A DNA stretch of 11,930 nt from Comamonadaceae bacterium (GCA_947463845.1 CANHUM010000021.1:1-11930); one strand, 5' to 3'. Shown: positions 1 to 7,544, counted from the first letter of the stretch. Notes: generated from the letters alone by a model not told the origin. Numbers and translations are program-made.

Positions 1-1
1 C

Positions 2-91
2 ATGTGGTTGGGTATTCGGCGAGAAGATCTGATCAAGCCCATTAAAAAAGAGAACGACCCGAACGACGAAAATTCGGGCGCGGTGGTTTGA
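2..91 (+). CDS. 3' end of an unidentified protein (partial, cut by window edge)
   Basis: An open frame enters from the left edge and ends with TGA at 89-91, giving at least 29 residues. The visible tail begins MWLGIRREDLIKP and then becomes strongly charged and polar (KKENDPNDEN) before ending SGAVV. A polar, disordered-looking tail after a short apolar stretch would suit the cytosolic end of a membrane protein, but that is inference. The ATG at 2-4 need not be the start, since the frame is open to the edge. A textbook terminator begins 19 bases after the stop, which supports this being a real gene end. I do not recognise the family. The gene converges on dprA. Confidence 0.5.
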   Translation: MWLGIRREDLIKPIKKENDPNDENSGAVV

Positions 92-109
92 CATCTCGCC
101 AGATTCACC

Positions 110-136
110 AGGGCACCTTCGGGTGCCCTTTGTTTT
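110..136 (+). terminator. Rho-independent terminator with UUCG tetraloop
   Basis: Perfect 8-bp stem AGGGCACC (110-117) / GGTGCCCT (122-129), closed by the very stable C(UUCG)G tetraloop (118-121) and followed by TTGTTTT. It ends the plus-strand gene stopping at 91. The opposite strand has no T run after the stem, so it should not serve dprA. Confidence 0.8.
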
Positions 137-178
137 GGGCATGTGCAGCCAGTCGGCGGCTTTGGCCCCGACGCTGAC

Positions 179-1330
179 CTACGCAGAACTCACTCGCTGA
201 AACAGCCCGCCCGGCAATCGGCCGACTTGCCCCATCAGCTCCAGCTCCAGCAGTTTTCCTTGCAGCTGCGCTGTATCCCATCCGCAGCGCGCTTGCAGGG
301 CGTCCAGGCTCACCGGGTCGTGGCCGAGCGCTTTCAGCAGTTCGTCTTCTGGCAAGTCTTCGGATGGCATAGCCCAAGGCAAGGGCGCTTGCACCAGCGC
401 ATCGGGTAGCCGCAACTCTTCGAGCACATCCTGCGCCGATTCCACCAGCTTGGCCCCTTGTTTGATCAACCAATGACAACCTTTGGATTGGGTTGAATGG
501 ATGGAACCCGGGATGGCCATCACATCACGACCTTGCTCCAGGGCTTGTTTGGCGGTGATGAGCGAACCCGATTCCAGCGCAGCCTCAACCACCAGAGTGG
601 CCTGTGACAGGCCCGCGATCAGTCGGTTGCGGCGTGGAAAATTCGGCGCCAGAGGCGGCGTGCCCAATGGGTACTCGCTCAGGATCAGCCCTTGCTGGGT
701 GATCCGGTGCGCCAAGTCCCGGTGCTGGCGCGGATAAACCCGGTCCAGCCCGGTGCCCACCACCGCAATGGTGGCCAGCTGCCCGGCCACGGCCCCATGC
801 AAAGCGCCCTCCAGCGCGCCCTCATGCGCCGCGCCATCAACCCCCAGCGCCAGACCCGAAACCACTGTCAGTCCACTGCCGGCCAGGCTGCGGGCAAATA
901 CTCGGGCGTTATCTGCCCCTTGGGGTGTGGGGTTGCGGCTGCCCACCATGGCCAGCGCTTGCTGTGTCCGCAAGGTGGTCAGAAGCGCGGTCTGGCCGAT
1001 GGCGTAGAGCATCAGTGGTGGGTCGGGAATGTCCAGCAAAGGGGTCGGGTAGTCGGCATCGCCCAAGGTCAGCACGCAGTGACCAGCCCCGGTGTCTGTC
1101 TGCAACCAATCGAGGGTATCTTGAGTGAGTGTGGCGCAGCCATCGGGTATGGCCTGAAGGGCCTGCGCCTGCTTAGCGCTGACCACCTGGCACAAAGCGG
1201 TTTCGGTTTGCGTAAAGATGGCCTTGGGCTCACCAAAGGCCGCCAGCAGCCGTCTGGCGTTTTCGGGACCCACGCCGGGTGTGAGCAGCAGCCTTAACCA
1301 CGCACCCAGTTCTTCGGGGGTGTTGACCAT
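179..1330 (-). CDS. dprA: DprA/Smf, DNA-processing protein for natural transformation
   Basis: 383 residues, normal for the family. DprA binds incoming single-stranded DNA in the cytoplasm and loads RecA during transformation. Visible parts: an N-terminal helix-hairpin-helix/SAM-like region (about 10-60, with LTPGVGPENARRLLAAFG at 16-33), the Rossmann-type DNA-binding core (about 85-300) with GSRNPTPQG (130-138), SGLALGVDGAAH (158-169), GTGLDRVYP (192-200), FPRRNRLIAGLS (231-242) and AIPGS (272-276), and a C-terminal winged-helix region (about 325-380). The ATG at 1330 was chosen because AGGGAGA lies about 5 bases upstream and the protein then begins at the usual place; the frame stays open further upstream but that stretch is promoter-like. 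A short Ala/Gly/Leu/His-rich stretch (GALEGALHGAVAGQ, 171-184) sits where many homologues are shorter. Convergent with the gene on its 3' side, divergent from the amidotransferase. No terminator of its own was seen. Confidence 0.96.
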   Translation of the reverse strand: MVNTPEELGAWLRLLLTPGVGPENARRLLAAFGEPKAIFTQTETALCQVVSAKQAQALQAIPDGCATLTQDTLDWLQTDTGAGHCVLTLGDADYPTPLLDIPDPPLMLYAIGQTALLTTLRTQQALAMVGSRNPTPQGADNARVFARSLAGSGLTVVSGLALGVDGAAHEGALEGALHGAVAGQLATIAVVGTGLDRVYPRQHRDLAHRITQQGLILSEYPLGTPPLAPNFPRRNRLIAGLSQATLVVEAALESGSLITAKQALEQGRDVMAIPGSIHSTQSKGCHWLIKQGAKLVESAQDVLEELRLPDALVQAPLPWAMPSEDLPEDELLKALGHDPVSLDALQARCGWDTAQLQGKLLELELMGQVGRLPGGLFQRVSSA

Positions 1331-1381
1331 GTTGTCTCCCTGTGCAGCCTGTTGGGCCGTCTGTTGTCTCTTGTGCTGAAC

Positions 1382-1410
1382 ATTGTGGTTCAAACCCGGC
1401 TTGGCGCCAA
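1382..1410 (-). promoter_or_regulatory. Candidate sigma-70 promoter of dprA
   Basis: On the minus strand, TTGGCG (plus 1405-1410) is followed after 17 bases by CACAAT (plus 1382-1387). Each hexamer matches the consensus at four of six positions. The start point would be near 1375, leaving a leader of about 45 bases. The -35 lies inside the palindrome TTGGCGCCAA (1401-1410). Pattern match only. Confidence 0.35.
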
Positions 1411-1415
1411 GTCCA

Positions 1416-1421
1416 TAAAAT
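1416..1421 (+). promoter_or_regulatory. Candidate -10 element of the amidotransferase gene
   Basis: TAAAAT matches five of six consensus positions. No good -35 lies at normal distance; TTCAAA is 21 bases upstream. The predicted start point, 6-7 bases on, falls at the ATG at 1428, so a leaderless transcript starting there is possible. Confidence 0.22.
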
Positions 1422-1460
1422 CCCCCCATGTCCACCCCAGCCCATTTGCCCACCGCGCAC

Positions 1461-2204
1461 ATGAACCTGTGCATTCTGGAAAACGACGATCTGGACCTGC
1501 CACTGGCGGCAAGTTACACAAGTGTGTCGGCGATGTTTGAGCGTTTGTTTGCGCAAGCGGGATACCAGGGGCGCATAGACACCTTCAGTGCACGGCATGG
1601 ACAGTACCCCGACAGTTTTGAGGCTTACGACGCTGTGCTTCTGACCGGCAGCCGTGCCGATTCGTTTTCTGACGAACCCTGGGTGGTGGCCTTGCGTGAG
1701 CGGGTCACGCGTTTGCTGCAGGACCAGCACAAGCTGCTGGGCGTGTGTTTTGGCCATCAGCTGATCGCGCATTGTCTGGGGGCGCCCGTGCAGCGTGCCC
1801 CCAAAGGCTGGCGTGCCGGACGGCAAACCTACGATTGGCTGGGCGAACCTGAGCACCTGGGGTTGGGGTCGGGGCAAGCGGGGCGCATGGCTTTGCTGGC
1901 CAGTCACCAGGACCAGGTGCTGGCTTTGCCCCCTGGAGCCACTTTGTTGGCCACGCAGCCCGATTGCCCGGTGGCCGCCTATGCGCTGGGTGATCAGGTG
2001 TTCTGCATCCAGCCGCACCCGGAGTTCACGCCCGAGGTGTCGGCCTTTCTGCTGGACAAGCGCCGTGCCCTGATGGGAGAGTCCCTTTACGAGAGTTGCA
2101 TGAACGGTCTGACCGAGCCCCATGACGGCCTGGCCATGGCGCGCTTCATGATCCGTTTCGTGCAATACGGTCTCTCGTTGCCAGCCTTGCAAGCTCAGGG
2201 CTGA
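1461..2204 (+). CDS. Class I glutamine amidotransferase (stand-alone, GMP-synthase-like domain)
   Basis: 247 residues from the ATG at 1461. This is a lone glutaminase-type domain of the triad class: nucleophile Cys96 in GVCFGHQL (94-101), and His186 and Glu188 in QPHPEF (184-189). SHQDQV at 148-153 is also typical of the GMP-synthase-like branch. No synthase domain is fused and no obvious acceptor enzyme is adjacent, so the substrate that receives the ammonia, or any gamma-glutamyl hydrolase role, cannot be told. Start: MNLCILENDDLDL begins directly at the first beta strand, where I would expect family members to begin. An in-frame ATG at 1428 would add 11 residues and could be read from a leaderless message. 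Neither start has a clear Shine-Dalgarno sequence. It is divergent from dprA and 41 bases ahead of def, with which it might be co-transcribed. Family call is firm; biological role unknown. Confidence 0.88.
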   Translation: MNLCILENDDLDLPLAASYTSVSAMFERLFAQAGYQGRIDTFSARHGQYPDSFEAYDAVLLTGSRADSFSDEPWVVALRERVTRLLQDQHKLLGVCFGHQLIAHCLGAPVQRAPKGWRAGRQTYDWLGEPEHLGLGSGQAGRMALLASHQDQVLALPPGATLLATQPDCPVAAYALGDQVFCIQPHPEFTPEVSAFLLDKRRALMGESLYESCMNGLTEPHDGLAMARFMIRFVQYGLSLPALQAQG

Positions 2205-2245
2205 AATGACCGAAAATAACCATATTCCACTTGAGCTTTCGAACC

Positions 2246-2752
2246 ATGGCCCTGTTACCCATTCTTTGCTACCCTGATCCACGCCTGCACAAGGTGGCCA
2301 AGCCCGTGCAAGCGGTAGATGCCCGCGTGCAAGCCCTGATCGATGACATGCTCGAGACCATGTACGACGCCGGTGGCATTGGTTTGGCGGCCACGCAGAT
2401 CGATGTGCACGAACGTCTAGTGGTGATCGACACTTCCGAAGAGCGCAATCAGCCCATGGTGTTGATCAACCCCGAGATCACCTGGATGAACGAGGAACGC
2501 GTCAAGGGCGAAGAGGGCTGCCTGTCTGTGCCTGGCATTTACGACGGTGTGGAACGCGCGACGAAGGTCAAGGTGACGGCGCTGGACCGCGAGGGCCAAA
2601 GCCGCACGATCGAGGCCGAAGGCATGTTGGCCATTTGCATTCAGCACGAGATGGACCACCTGATGGGCAAGGTGTTTGTGGAGTACCTCTCGCCACTCAA
2701 GCAGGGCCGCATCAAGACCAAGCTGGTCAAAGCGCAAAAAGCTGCGCGCTGA
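2246..2752 (+). CDS. def: Peptide deformylase
   Basis: 168 residues, close to the 169 of E. coli. It removes the formyl group from the N-terminal formyl-methionine of nascent proteins at the ribosome exit, using a bound metal (normally Fe2+). All three signature motifs are intact: GGIGLAATQ (43-51), EGCLS (90-94) with metal ligand Cys92, and QHEMDH (133-138) with ligands His134 and His138 and catalytic Glu135. The ATG at 2246 gives the usual N-terminus [14 protein letters not shown]; a TTG at 2231 would add five residues and is less likely. The ribosome site is weak (GAG about ten bases upstream). It is 21 bases ahead of fmt, the enzyme that adds the same formyl group, the classic def-fmt pair. 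Confidence 0.98.
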   Translation: MALLPILCYPDPRLHKVAKPVQAVDARVQALIDDMLETMYDAGGIGLAATQIDVHERLVVIDTSEERNQPMVLINPEITWMNEERVKGEEGCLSVPGIYDGVERATKVKVTALDREGQSRTIEAEGMLAICIQHEMDHLMGKVFVEYLSPLKQGRIKTKLVKAQKAAR

Positions 2753-2773
2753 AGTCGCCTGGAAGTTCTGCTC

Positions 2774-3748
2774 ATGCGTCTGATTTTTGCGGGCACGCCC
2801 GAATTTGCCCAAGTGGCGCTGGCCGCTTTGCATGCAGCAGGTCACGACATCGTGCTGGTGTTGACGCAACCCGACCGGCCCGCCGGACGTGGCATGAAGT
2901 TGCAGCCTTCCCCTGTCAAACAATGGGCACTCGAGCGCGGCGTGCCTGTGGCCCAACCCCGCAGCTTGCGGCTCGATGGCAAATACCCCGAAGACGCCGC
3001 CGCTGCGCGTGAAACCTTGTTGGCCGCTAAAGCCGACGCCATGATCGTGGCGGCCTACGGCCTGATCCTGCCGCAGTGGGTGCTGGACCTGCCTCCCAAG
3101 GGCTGTCTGAACATTCACGCGTCTTTGCTGCCACGCTGGCGCGGCGCGGCTCCCATCCACCGCGCCATTGAGGCGGGCGACAGCCAAACCGGCATTACCA
3201 TCATGCAGATGGACGCCGGTTTGGACACGGGTGACATGTTGCTGGTCTTGCCTTGCAGTATGGCGTCCAACGACAGCACTGCCTTGTTGCATGACCGGTT
3301 GGCCGAGTTGGGCGGACAAGCCATCGTGCAGGCGCTGGCCACCCTGGACATGCTGCCTCGCCAGCCCCAACCTGCCGAGGGCATCACCTACGCCCACAAG
3401 ATCGACAAATCCGAAGCTGCGCTCGACTGGGGCTTGAGCGCCGAGGTGCTGGCGCGGCGCATCCGCGCCTTTGACCCCTTTCCGGGCATGACCGTGCCGC
3501 TGGCGACCGCCTCGGGTATGGAAACCCTCAAGCTCTGGCAGGCTGCGGCCGAACCTGTGGACCAAGCTGCCAAGCATGCTGCCCAGCCCGGTACCGTGCT
3601 CAGCGCCGATGCGTCTGGGGTGCGCGTGGCCTGCGGCGAAGGCCAGTTGTGCCTGACCCAGTTGCAGCGCCCCGGTGGCAAACGCTTGGGCGCTGCCGAC
3701 TTCCTGCGAGGCTGTCCCTTGCAGCCCGGTCAGCGTTTGGTGGCCTGA
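2774..3748 (+). CDS. fmt: Methionyl-tRNA formyltransferase
   Basis: 324 residues; the family is usually about 310-330. It transfers a formyl group from 10-formyltetrahydrofolate to Met-tRNA(fMet) for translation initiation. The N-terminal catalytic Rossmann domain (about 1-200) has FAGTPEFA (5-12), the tRNA-contacting loop [18 protein letters not shown] (32-49), and [12 protein letters not shown] (117-128). The catalytic residues corresponding to Asn106, His108 and Asp144 of E. coli are Asn113, His115 and Asp151. The C-terminal tRNA-binding domain has RAFDPFPG (231-238) and [14 protein letters not shown] (297-310). GGAAG at 2761-2765 is a good ribosome site, eight bases before the ATG. The stop TGA overlaps the azlC ATG by one base (TGATG), so translational coupling to the exporter is likely. 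Confidence 0.98.
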   Translation: MRLIFAGTPEFAQVALAALHAAGHDIVLVLTQPDRPAGRGMKLQPSPVKQWALERGVPVAQPRSLRLDGKYPEDAAAARETLLAAKADAMIVAAYGLILPQWVLDLPPKGCLNIHASLLPRWRGAAPIHRAIEAGDSQTGITIMQMDAGLDTGDMLLVLPCSMASNDSTALLHDRLAELGGQAIVQALATLDMLPRQPQPAEGITYAHKIDKSEAALDWGLSAEVLARRIRAFDPFPGMTVPLATASGMETLKLWQAAAEPVDQAAKHAAQPGTVLSADASGVRVACGEGQLCLTQLQRPGGKRLGAADFLRGCPLQPGQRLVA

Positions 3749-4479
3749 TGTTTTTCAGGCCTACCCTTCATCGTCACGCCGAGTTCTGGCAAGGCCTGCG
3801 TGACCTGGCTCCGCAAGCGCCCGGCGTCGCCGCATGGGGTCTGATGACGGGCGTGGCCATGGTCAAGTCGGGCATGAGCGTGTTCGAGGCCGTGGCCATG
3901 ACCATGCTGGTGTTTGCAGGCAGTTCGCAGTTGGCGGCCATTCCGCTTTTGGTGGCCGGGGCACCGGCCTGGGTCATTTTGGCCACTGGTTTTTGCGTGA
4001 ACCTGCGCTTTGTGGTGTTCAGCCTGCACTTGCGGCCCTACCTCATGCACCTGCCGCGGTGGCAGCGCATGTGCCACGGTTACTTCACCGCCGACATCAG
4101 CTACGTGCTGTTCACCAAGCGTTTTCACCAACCGGGGGCGACCGACACCGAGCGCATCGGTCAAGAGGCCTATCTGGCGGGCAACTATTTCCTGAACTGG
4201 GCCAGCTGGATCGTGGCCAGTTTGTTGGGCGTGGGGCTGGCCAACCTGATTCCGCCTGAATGGGGACTGGGTTTTGCAGGCATCTTGTGCCTGCTGGGCA
4301 TCCAGTGTTCGCTGGCCAGCTCTCGCATGCGCATTCTTTCGGCCGCCGTGGCGGGCGCGGCGGCGGTGGCGGCCTACCATTTACCGCTCAAGCTCAACAT
4401 CGTGGTGGCAATTGCGGTGGCGGTGATCTTGTGCCTGACGGTCGAAAAAATTCGGCCAGCACCCAAGGCGGCGTTATGA
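3748..4479 (+). CDS. azlC: AzlC-family branched-chain amino acid exporter, large subunit
   Basis: 243 residues, a normal length for AzlC/BrnF. These inner-membrane proteins work with a small AzlD/BrnE partner to export branched-chain amino acids, and in BrnFE also methionine. Visible family features: GLMTGVAMVKSGMS (31-44), LVFAGSSQLAAIPLLVAGAP (54-73), VNLRFVVFSLHLRPYL (84-99) and YFTADISYVLF (112-122). About six to eight apolar segments run along the chain, the clearest at about 155-170, 173-192, 195-211 and 216-232. The ATG at 3748 overlaps the fmt stop by one base; starting further upstream would overlap fmt by about 100 bases with no support. There is no clear ribosome site, which fits re-initiation after fmt. 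It overlaps azlD by four bases (ATGA). Substrate is inferred from family only. Confidence 0.92.
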   Translation: MFFRPTLHRHAEFWQGLRDLAPQAPGVAAWGLMTGVAMVKSGMSVFEAVAMTMLVFAGSSQLAAIPLLVAGAPAWVILATGFCVNLRFVVFSLHLRPYLMHLPRWQRMCHGYFTADISYVLFTKRFHQPGATDTERIGQEAYLAGNYFLNWASWIVASLLGVGLANLIPPEWGLGFAGILCLLGIQCSLASSRMRILSAAVAGAAAVAAYHLPLKLNIVVAIAVAVILCLTVEKIRPAPKAAL

Positions 4480-4811
4480 ACGGTACCGATTTTTGGACCT
4501 TGGCCGTCATCGTGGGCCTGGCCGTGGTCACCGTGGTGGCCCGCAGTTTCTTTTTCATTTCGAGCCAGTCATGGCAGTTGCCAGGGTGGGCGCAGCGGGG
4601 CTTGCAGTACGCCCCCATTGCGGCCTTATCGGCGGTCGTCATCCCCGAAATCATCACGGTGCAGGGGGTGTTGATCAGCACCTGGCAAGACGCCCGCTTG
4701 TTCGCGGCGGTGGTGGGCATCGCCGCTTATTTTTGGCGACGCGATGTGCTGATCACCATTTTGGCGGGTATGGCCGTGTACCTGCCTTTGCATTTGGGGT
4801 TAGGTTGGTAA
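4476..4811 (+). CDS. azlD: AzlD-family branched-chain amino acid exporter, small subunit
   Basis: 111 residues and strongly apolar, with membrane segments at about 7-29, 45-62, 74-86 and 91-109, as in AzlD/BrnE. The internal motifs VVARSFFF (20-27) and YAPIAALSAVVIPEI (45-59) match the family, whose small subunit has a conserved Arg near the first helix and a Pro-rich second helix. It is needed with AzlC for transport. The ATG at 4476 overlaps the azlC stop in ATGA, and AAGG at 4465-4468 sits seven bases upstream as a ribosome site. It ends the def-fmt-azlC-azlD run. No hairpin with a T run was seen between it and pgk, so some read-through into pgk is possible. Confidence 0.92.
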   Translation: MNGTDFWTLAVIVGLAVVTVVARSFFFISSQSWQLPGWAQRGLQYAPIAALSAVVIPEIITVQGVLISTWQDARLFAAVVGIAAYFWRRDVLITILAGMAVYLPLHLGLGW

Positions 4812-4837
4812 GCACTGTTCTTGCGCTGCCTTTGGGC

Positions 4838-4870
4838 TTGTCAGGTCCTGTCAGTGCTGCCTTTTAAAAT
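4838..4870 (+). promoter_or_regulatory. Candidate promoter of pgk
   Basis: TAAAAT (4865-4870) matches the -10 consensus at five of six positions, and TTGTCA (4838-4843) resembles a -35. The spacer is 21 bases, too long for a standard sigma-70 promoter, so the -35 may be elsewhere or replaced by an activator. Predicted leader about 30 bases. Confidence 0.3.
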
Positions 4871-4906
4871 CGATGTGAAATTGACCCACCCACTTTCTCC
4901 CTCACC

Positions 4907-6100
4907 ATGAACGTCATTCGTTTTTCCGATCTGTGTGCCCATGGACAAGCTGCCGGGCAACGTGTTTTCATCCGCGCCGACTTGAATGTGCCCCAAGCCG
5001 ATGACGGCAGCATTACGGAAGACACCCGCATCCGCGCCAGTGTGCCCTGCATCCAGATGGCTTTGGACGCCGGTGCAGCGGTCATGGTCACATCGCACCT
5101 GGGCCGCCCCACCGAGGGCGAGTTCAAGCCCGAAGACTCGCTGGCCCCAGTGGCCAAACGTCTGGGCGAATTGCTGGATCGTGAGGTGCCGCTGGTGGCC
5201 AATTGGGTCGATGGCGTGACCGTGGCCCCCGGGCAAGTCGTGTTGCTTGAAAACTGCCGCGTCAACAAGGGCGAGAAAAAAAACAACGAAGTGCTGGCCC
5301 GCCAAATGGCGCAGCTTTGCAACATTTATGTGAACGACGCGTTTGGCACTGCCCATCGTGCCGAGGGCACGACCTACGGCATTGCCCAGTTCGCACCGAT
5401 TGCCTGTGCAGGCCCGTTGTTGGCAGCAGAGATCGATGCCATCGGCAAGGCGCTGGAGGCGCCCCAGCGCCCTTTGGCGGCCATCGTGGCTGGCTCCAAG
5501 GTGTCCACCAAACTGACCATCCTCAAGAGCCTCTCGCAAAACGTGGACCAACTGATTGTGGGCGGCGGGATCGCCAACACCTTCATGCTGGCAGCAGGCT
5601 TGAAGATTGGCAAAAGTCTGGCCGAAGTCGATCTGGTGAGTGAGGCGAAAGCCGTGATCGAGGCCATGAAAGCACGTGGCGCCGAAGTGCCGATCCCGAC
5701 GGATGTGGTGACCGCCAAAAATTTTGCAGCCGATGCAGTGGCCACCGTGAAAAAAGCCACCGAAGTGGACGACGATGACCTGATTCTGGACATCGGCCCC
5801 GAGACTGCGGCCAAATTGGCTGCGCAGCTCAAGCAGGCCGGCACCATTGTGTGGAATGGACCCGTGGGCGTGTTCGAGTTTGCGGCTTTTGAAAATGGCA
5901 CCAAGGTCATCGCCCAGGCGATTGCCGAGTCCAGCGCATTCAGCATCGCAGGCGGCGGGGACACGCTGGCCGCGATTGCCAAGTACGGCATCGAAAAGCA
6001 AGTGGGCTATATCTCCACGGGCGGAGGTGCTTTTCTCGAAATTCTGGAAGGCAAGACCTTGCCTGCCTTTGAAATTTTGGCCAAGCGGGCTGCTGGCTGA
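4907..6100 (+). CDS. pgk: Phosphoglycerate kinase
   Basis: 397 residues, standard length. It catalyses the reversible transfer of phosphate from 1,3-bisphosphoglycerate to ADP in the cytosol (glycolysis, and in reverse in gluconeogenesis or the Calvin cycle). The N-lobe has RADLNVP (23-29, substrate residues Arg23, Asp25 and Asn27), SHLGRP (63-68), [12 protein letters not shown] (115-126) and DAFGTAHRA (144-152). The C-lobe has GSKVSTK (196-202), WNGPVGVFE (316-324), the nucleotide loop GGGDT (349-352 region) and STGGGAFLE (370-378). All key residues are present. Start: MNVIRFSDL is the normal N-terminus, although no Shine-Dalgarno sequence is visible before it (the leader is pyrimidine-rich). 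It is followed by a bidirectional terminator and a gene on the other strand, so it is transcribed separately from pyk and fba. Confidence 0.99.
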   Translation: MNVIRFSDLCAHGQAAGQRVFIRADLNVPQADDGSITEDTRIRASVPCIQMALDAGAAVMVTSHLGRPTEGEFKPEDSLAPVAKRLGELLDREVPLVANWVDGVTVAPGQVVLLENCRVNKGEKKNNEVLARQMAQLCNIYVNDAFGTAHRAEGTTYGIAQFAPIACAGPLLAAEIDAIGKALEAPQRPLAAIVAGSKVSTKLTILKSLSQNVDQLIVGGGIANTFMLAAGLKIGKSLAEVDLVSEAKAVIEAMKARGAEVPIPTDVVTAKNFAADAVATVKKATEVDDDDLILDIGPETAAKLAAQLKQAGTIVWNGPVGVFEFAAFENGTKVIAQAIAESSAFSIAGGGDTLAAIAKYGIEKQVGYISTGGGAFLEILEGKTLPAFEILAKRAAG

Positions 6101-6127
6101 TGGATGGACCTTCCAAGGCTTGGCCAC

Positions 6128-6160
6128 ATTAAAAAACCCCGCATCGCGGGGGTTTTTAAT
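6128..6160. terminator. Bidirectional terminator between pgk and the desaturase gene
   Basis: Long near-perfect inverted repeat: ATTAAAAA (6128-6135) pairs with TTTTTAAT (6153-6160), and CCCCGC (6137-6142) with GCGGGG (6146-6151) around the loop ATC. One A/G mismatch (6136/6152) lies between the two parts. The A and T runs on either side give a U tract in both directions. It is placed 27 bases after the pgk stop and 19 bases beyond the end of the minus-strand desaturase gene. Confidence 0.88.
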
Positions 6161-6179
6161 GGGTGGAGTGATGACCTGA

Positions 6180-7295
6180 TCAGGCCTGCGCTGCCGGCGG
6201 CAGGTTGCCACGAACAGGACTGGTCATGGTGCCCTTGAAGTCGGTCCAGCACTCGCGTCCGAAGTCATAGAGCTTGCAGTTTTTGGCGGTCTCAAAGTAC
6301 CACTTCCATGAGAAGGGCTGAACGATGATGCGGCCAGGCAGCATTTCTTCAAGTTTGGCCTGGGCTTGCTTGAGGCGATAGAGCGGGATGCTCATGTCCA
6401 CATGGTGGGCGGTGTGCTCCATGATGTGGTGCATCATCGCGCCGATCTTGAAGGGGAAGGTCAGGTGCACGGTGGTCGATACGAAAGGCGCGGCTTTGGT
6501 CCAGGCGGCTTTGTTGTCGTGCCAGGACACCTTGACATGGGTGTGGTGCACATAGACCACAAAGCCGATCATGGTGTTCCAGAAAAAGAAGGGAATCAGC
6601 ACGCCCATGAGCAATGACAGCCAGATCGATTGCTGGGTGTGGACGGCGGCGCTGGCAATGACCGCGACCCAGATGGCGCCAAAGACGCTGACCATCAAGC
6701 TGTCCTTGAAGAAAATAGGGCGGCGCGTGGGCATGTGGGTTTTGTTGGGGAAAAATTCGCGCTTCCACCAGATTTCAACCATGTAATACAGACCGGGGGC
6801 CCAGCCGCTGCGGTAAGCGCGTTGCAACAGCCGCTCGATGGGATTGAGGTCAGCAAACTCTTGCGCTGTCAAAGGGGTCCAGACAAAGTCCACACCTTTG
6901 AGGTTGGTGTAACCGTGGTGCACCACGTTATGGCCGGTGTCCCACAGGCTGTAAGGGGTCAGAGAAGGCAAAAATGCGATCCGCCCCAATACTTTGTTCA
7001 GCTCGCGGTGGGGTGTCAGGCTCTGGTGGCAGGCATCGTGGCCGATCACAAACAAGCGACCGATGACAAAACCGGCCACGATACCGCACAGCAGCTTGAC
7101 CCAGATGGCTTCGACCATCACGGTGGCCGTGATCAGGGTAAAAAACAAGGCGTAATCGAAAGCCAGCAGCACCAAGGCGCGCAAGGTGCTGCGCTCGGAC
7201 AAGGGGATCAACCACTCGCGCAAGGTTTTGCGGTGTGGCAGGGGTTGGTCCAGAGGGATGGGCTGATCGACGGGCGGGTGTTGTAAGGCAGTCAT
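6180..7295 (-). CDS. Membrane fatty-acid desaturase (delta-12/omega-6-like, di-iron)
   Basis: 371 residues. It introduces double bonds into acyl chains in the inner membrane with a non-haem di-iron centre. The three histidine boxes are complete and well spaced: HDACH (86-90), HNVVHH (122-127) and HTAHH (294-298, preceded by His289-His290). A further cluster, VHHTH (249-253) with His259, follows the last membrane segment. Membrane segments lie at about 38-60, 64-84, 200-218 and 224-249. The overall form (first box right after a membrane helix, third box near the C-terminus) is that of the plant-chloroplast/cyanobacterial DesA-type delta-12 group, but regiospecificity and substrate cannot be read from sequence. 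Start: the only sensible Met before the first helix; the ribosome site is weak. It is a single gene on the opposite strand between pgk and pyk. The electron donor (ferredoxin, cytochrome b5 or other) is not encoded nearby. Confidence 0.93.
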   Translation of the reverse strand: MTALQHPPVDQPIPLDQPLPHRKTLREWLIPLSERSTLRALVLLAFDYALFFTLITATVMVEAIWVKLLCGIVAGFVIGRLFVIGHDACHQSLTPHRELNKVLGRIAFLPSLTPYSLWDTGHNVVHHGYTNLKGVDFVWTPLTAQEFADLNPIERLLQRAYRSGWAPGLYYMVEIWWKREFFPNKTHMPTRRPIFFKDSLMVSVFGAIWVAVIASAAVHTQQSIWLSLLMGVLIPFFFWNTMIGFVVYVHHTHVKVSWHDNKAAWTKAAPFVSTTVHLTFPFKIGAMMHHIMEHTAHHVDMSIPLYRLKQAQAKLEEMLPGRIIVQPFSWKWYFETAKNCKLYDFGRECWTDFKGTMTSPVRGNLPPAAQA

Positions 7296-7544
7296 GACGC
7301 TTGGATTTATATCGCTCGGACGCTAGTTTAGTCGGCTTGGTACTTTGTGGGCCTGACAAAGATCAATTCAGGGGTATTTGGCGGGGAAAATCCACTAACG
7401 GTGACGATTTAATGACAACTTGCCGTCAAAAACGGTTAACTTCCGAGTCGTTGTATTGGGTGAGCGCGCGGCCAAGCCAAAAGAACCCGACATGTAACCG
7501 GTGTCGTGTGAGAATTGAAACCAAATTACATTGGAGTTGCCCTG
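7296..7544. other. Divergent intergenic region between desaturase gene and pyk
   Basis: About 250 bases, visibly richer in AT than the genes, which must hold the promoters of both neighbours. On the minus strand TATAAA (plus 7306-7311) resembles a -10 but is only about 11 bases from the desaturase ATG, giving an almost leaderless message. On the plus side I see no convincing -35/-10 pair; TGTAAC (7493-7498) and GAGAAT near 7510 are weak. A small inverted repeat, CCGT/ACGG around CAAAA (7423-7435), is followed by the palindrome GTTAAC. No gene or RNA is supported here. Confidence 0.5.

Noticed and set aside
692..1297. 201-codon plus-strand open frame inside dprA
   Set aside because: Antisense to conserved DprA motifs; composition typical of shadow frames.
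1230..2282. 350-codon minus-strand open frame over the amidotransferase and the dprA start
   Set aside because: Overlaps two well-supported genes and their promoter region; no recognisable domain.
2417..3577. 386-codon minus-strand open frame across def and fmt
   Set aside because: Spans two certain genes and their junction in antisense; low-complexity His/Gln/Arg composition.
3649..3747. Upstream in-frame ATG extending azlC by 33 codons
   Set aside because: Would overlap fmt by about 100 bases and add an Arg/Ala-rich stretch unlike AzlC; the ATG at 3748 gives the normal length.
4812..4906. Search for a riboswitch or terminator between azlD and pgk
   Set aside because: No stable stem with a T run or conserved leader pattern was visible; only promoter-like hexamers and a short GTCA repeat.
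4841..6211. Very long open frame on the minus strand opposite pgk (456 codons)
   Set aside because: It mirrors pgk codon by codon, is rich in His/Gln/Gly without family motifs, and arises from the third-position bias of GC-rich genes. pgk is certain.
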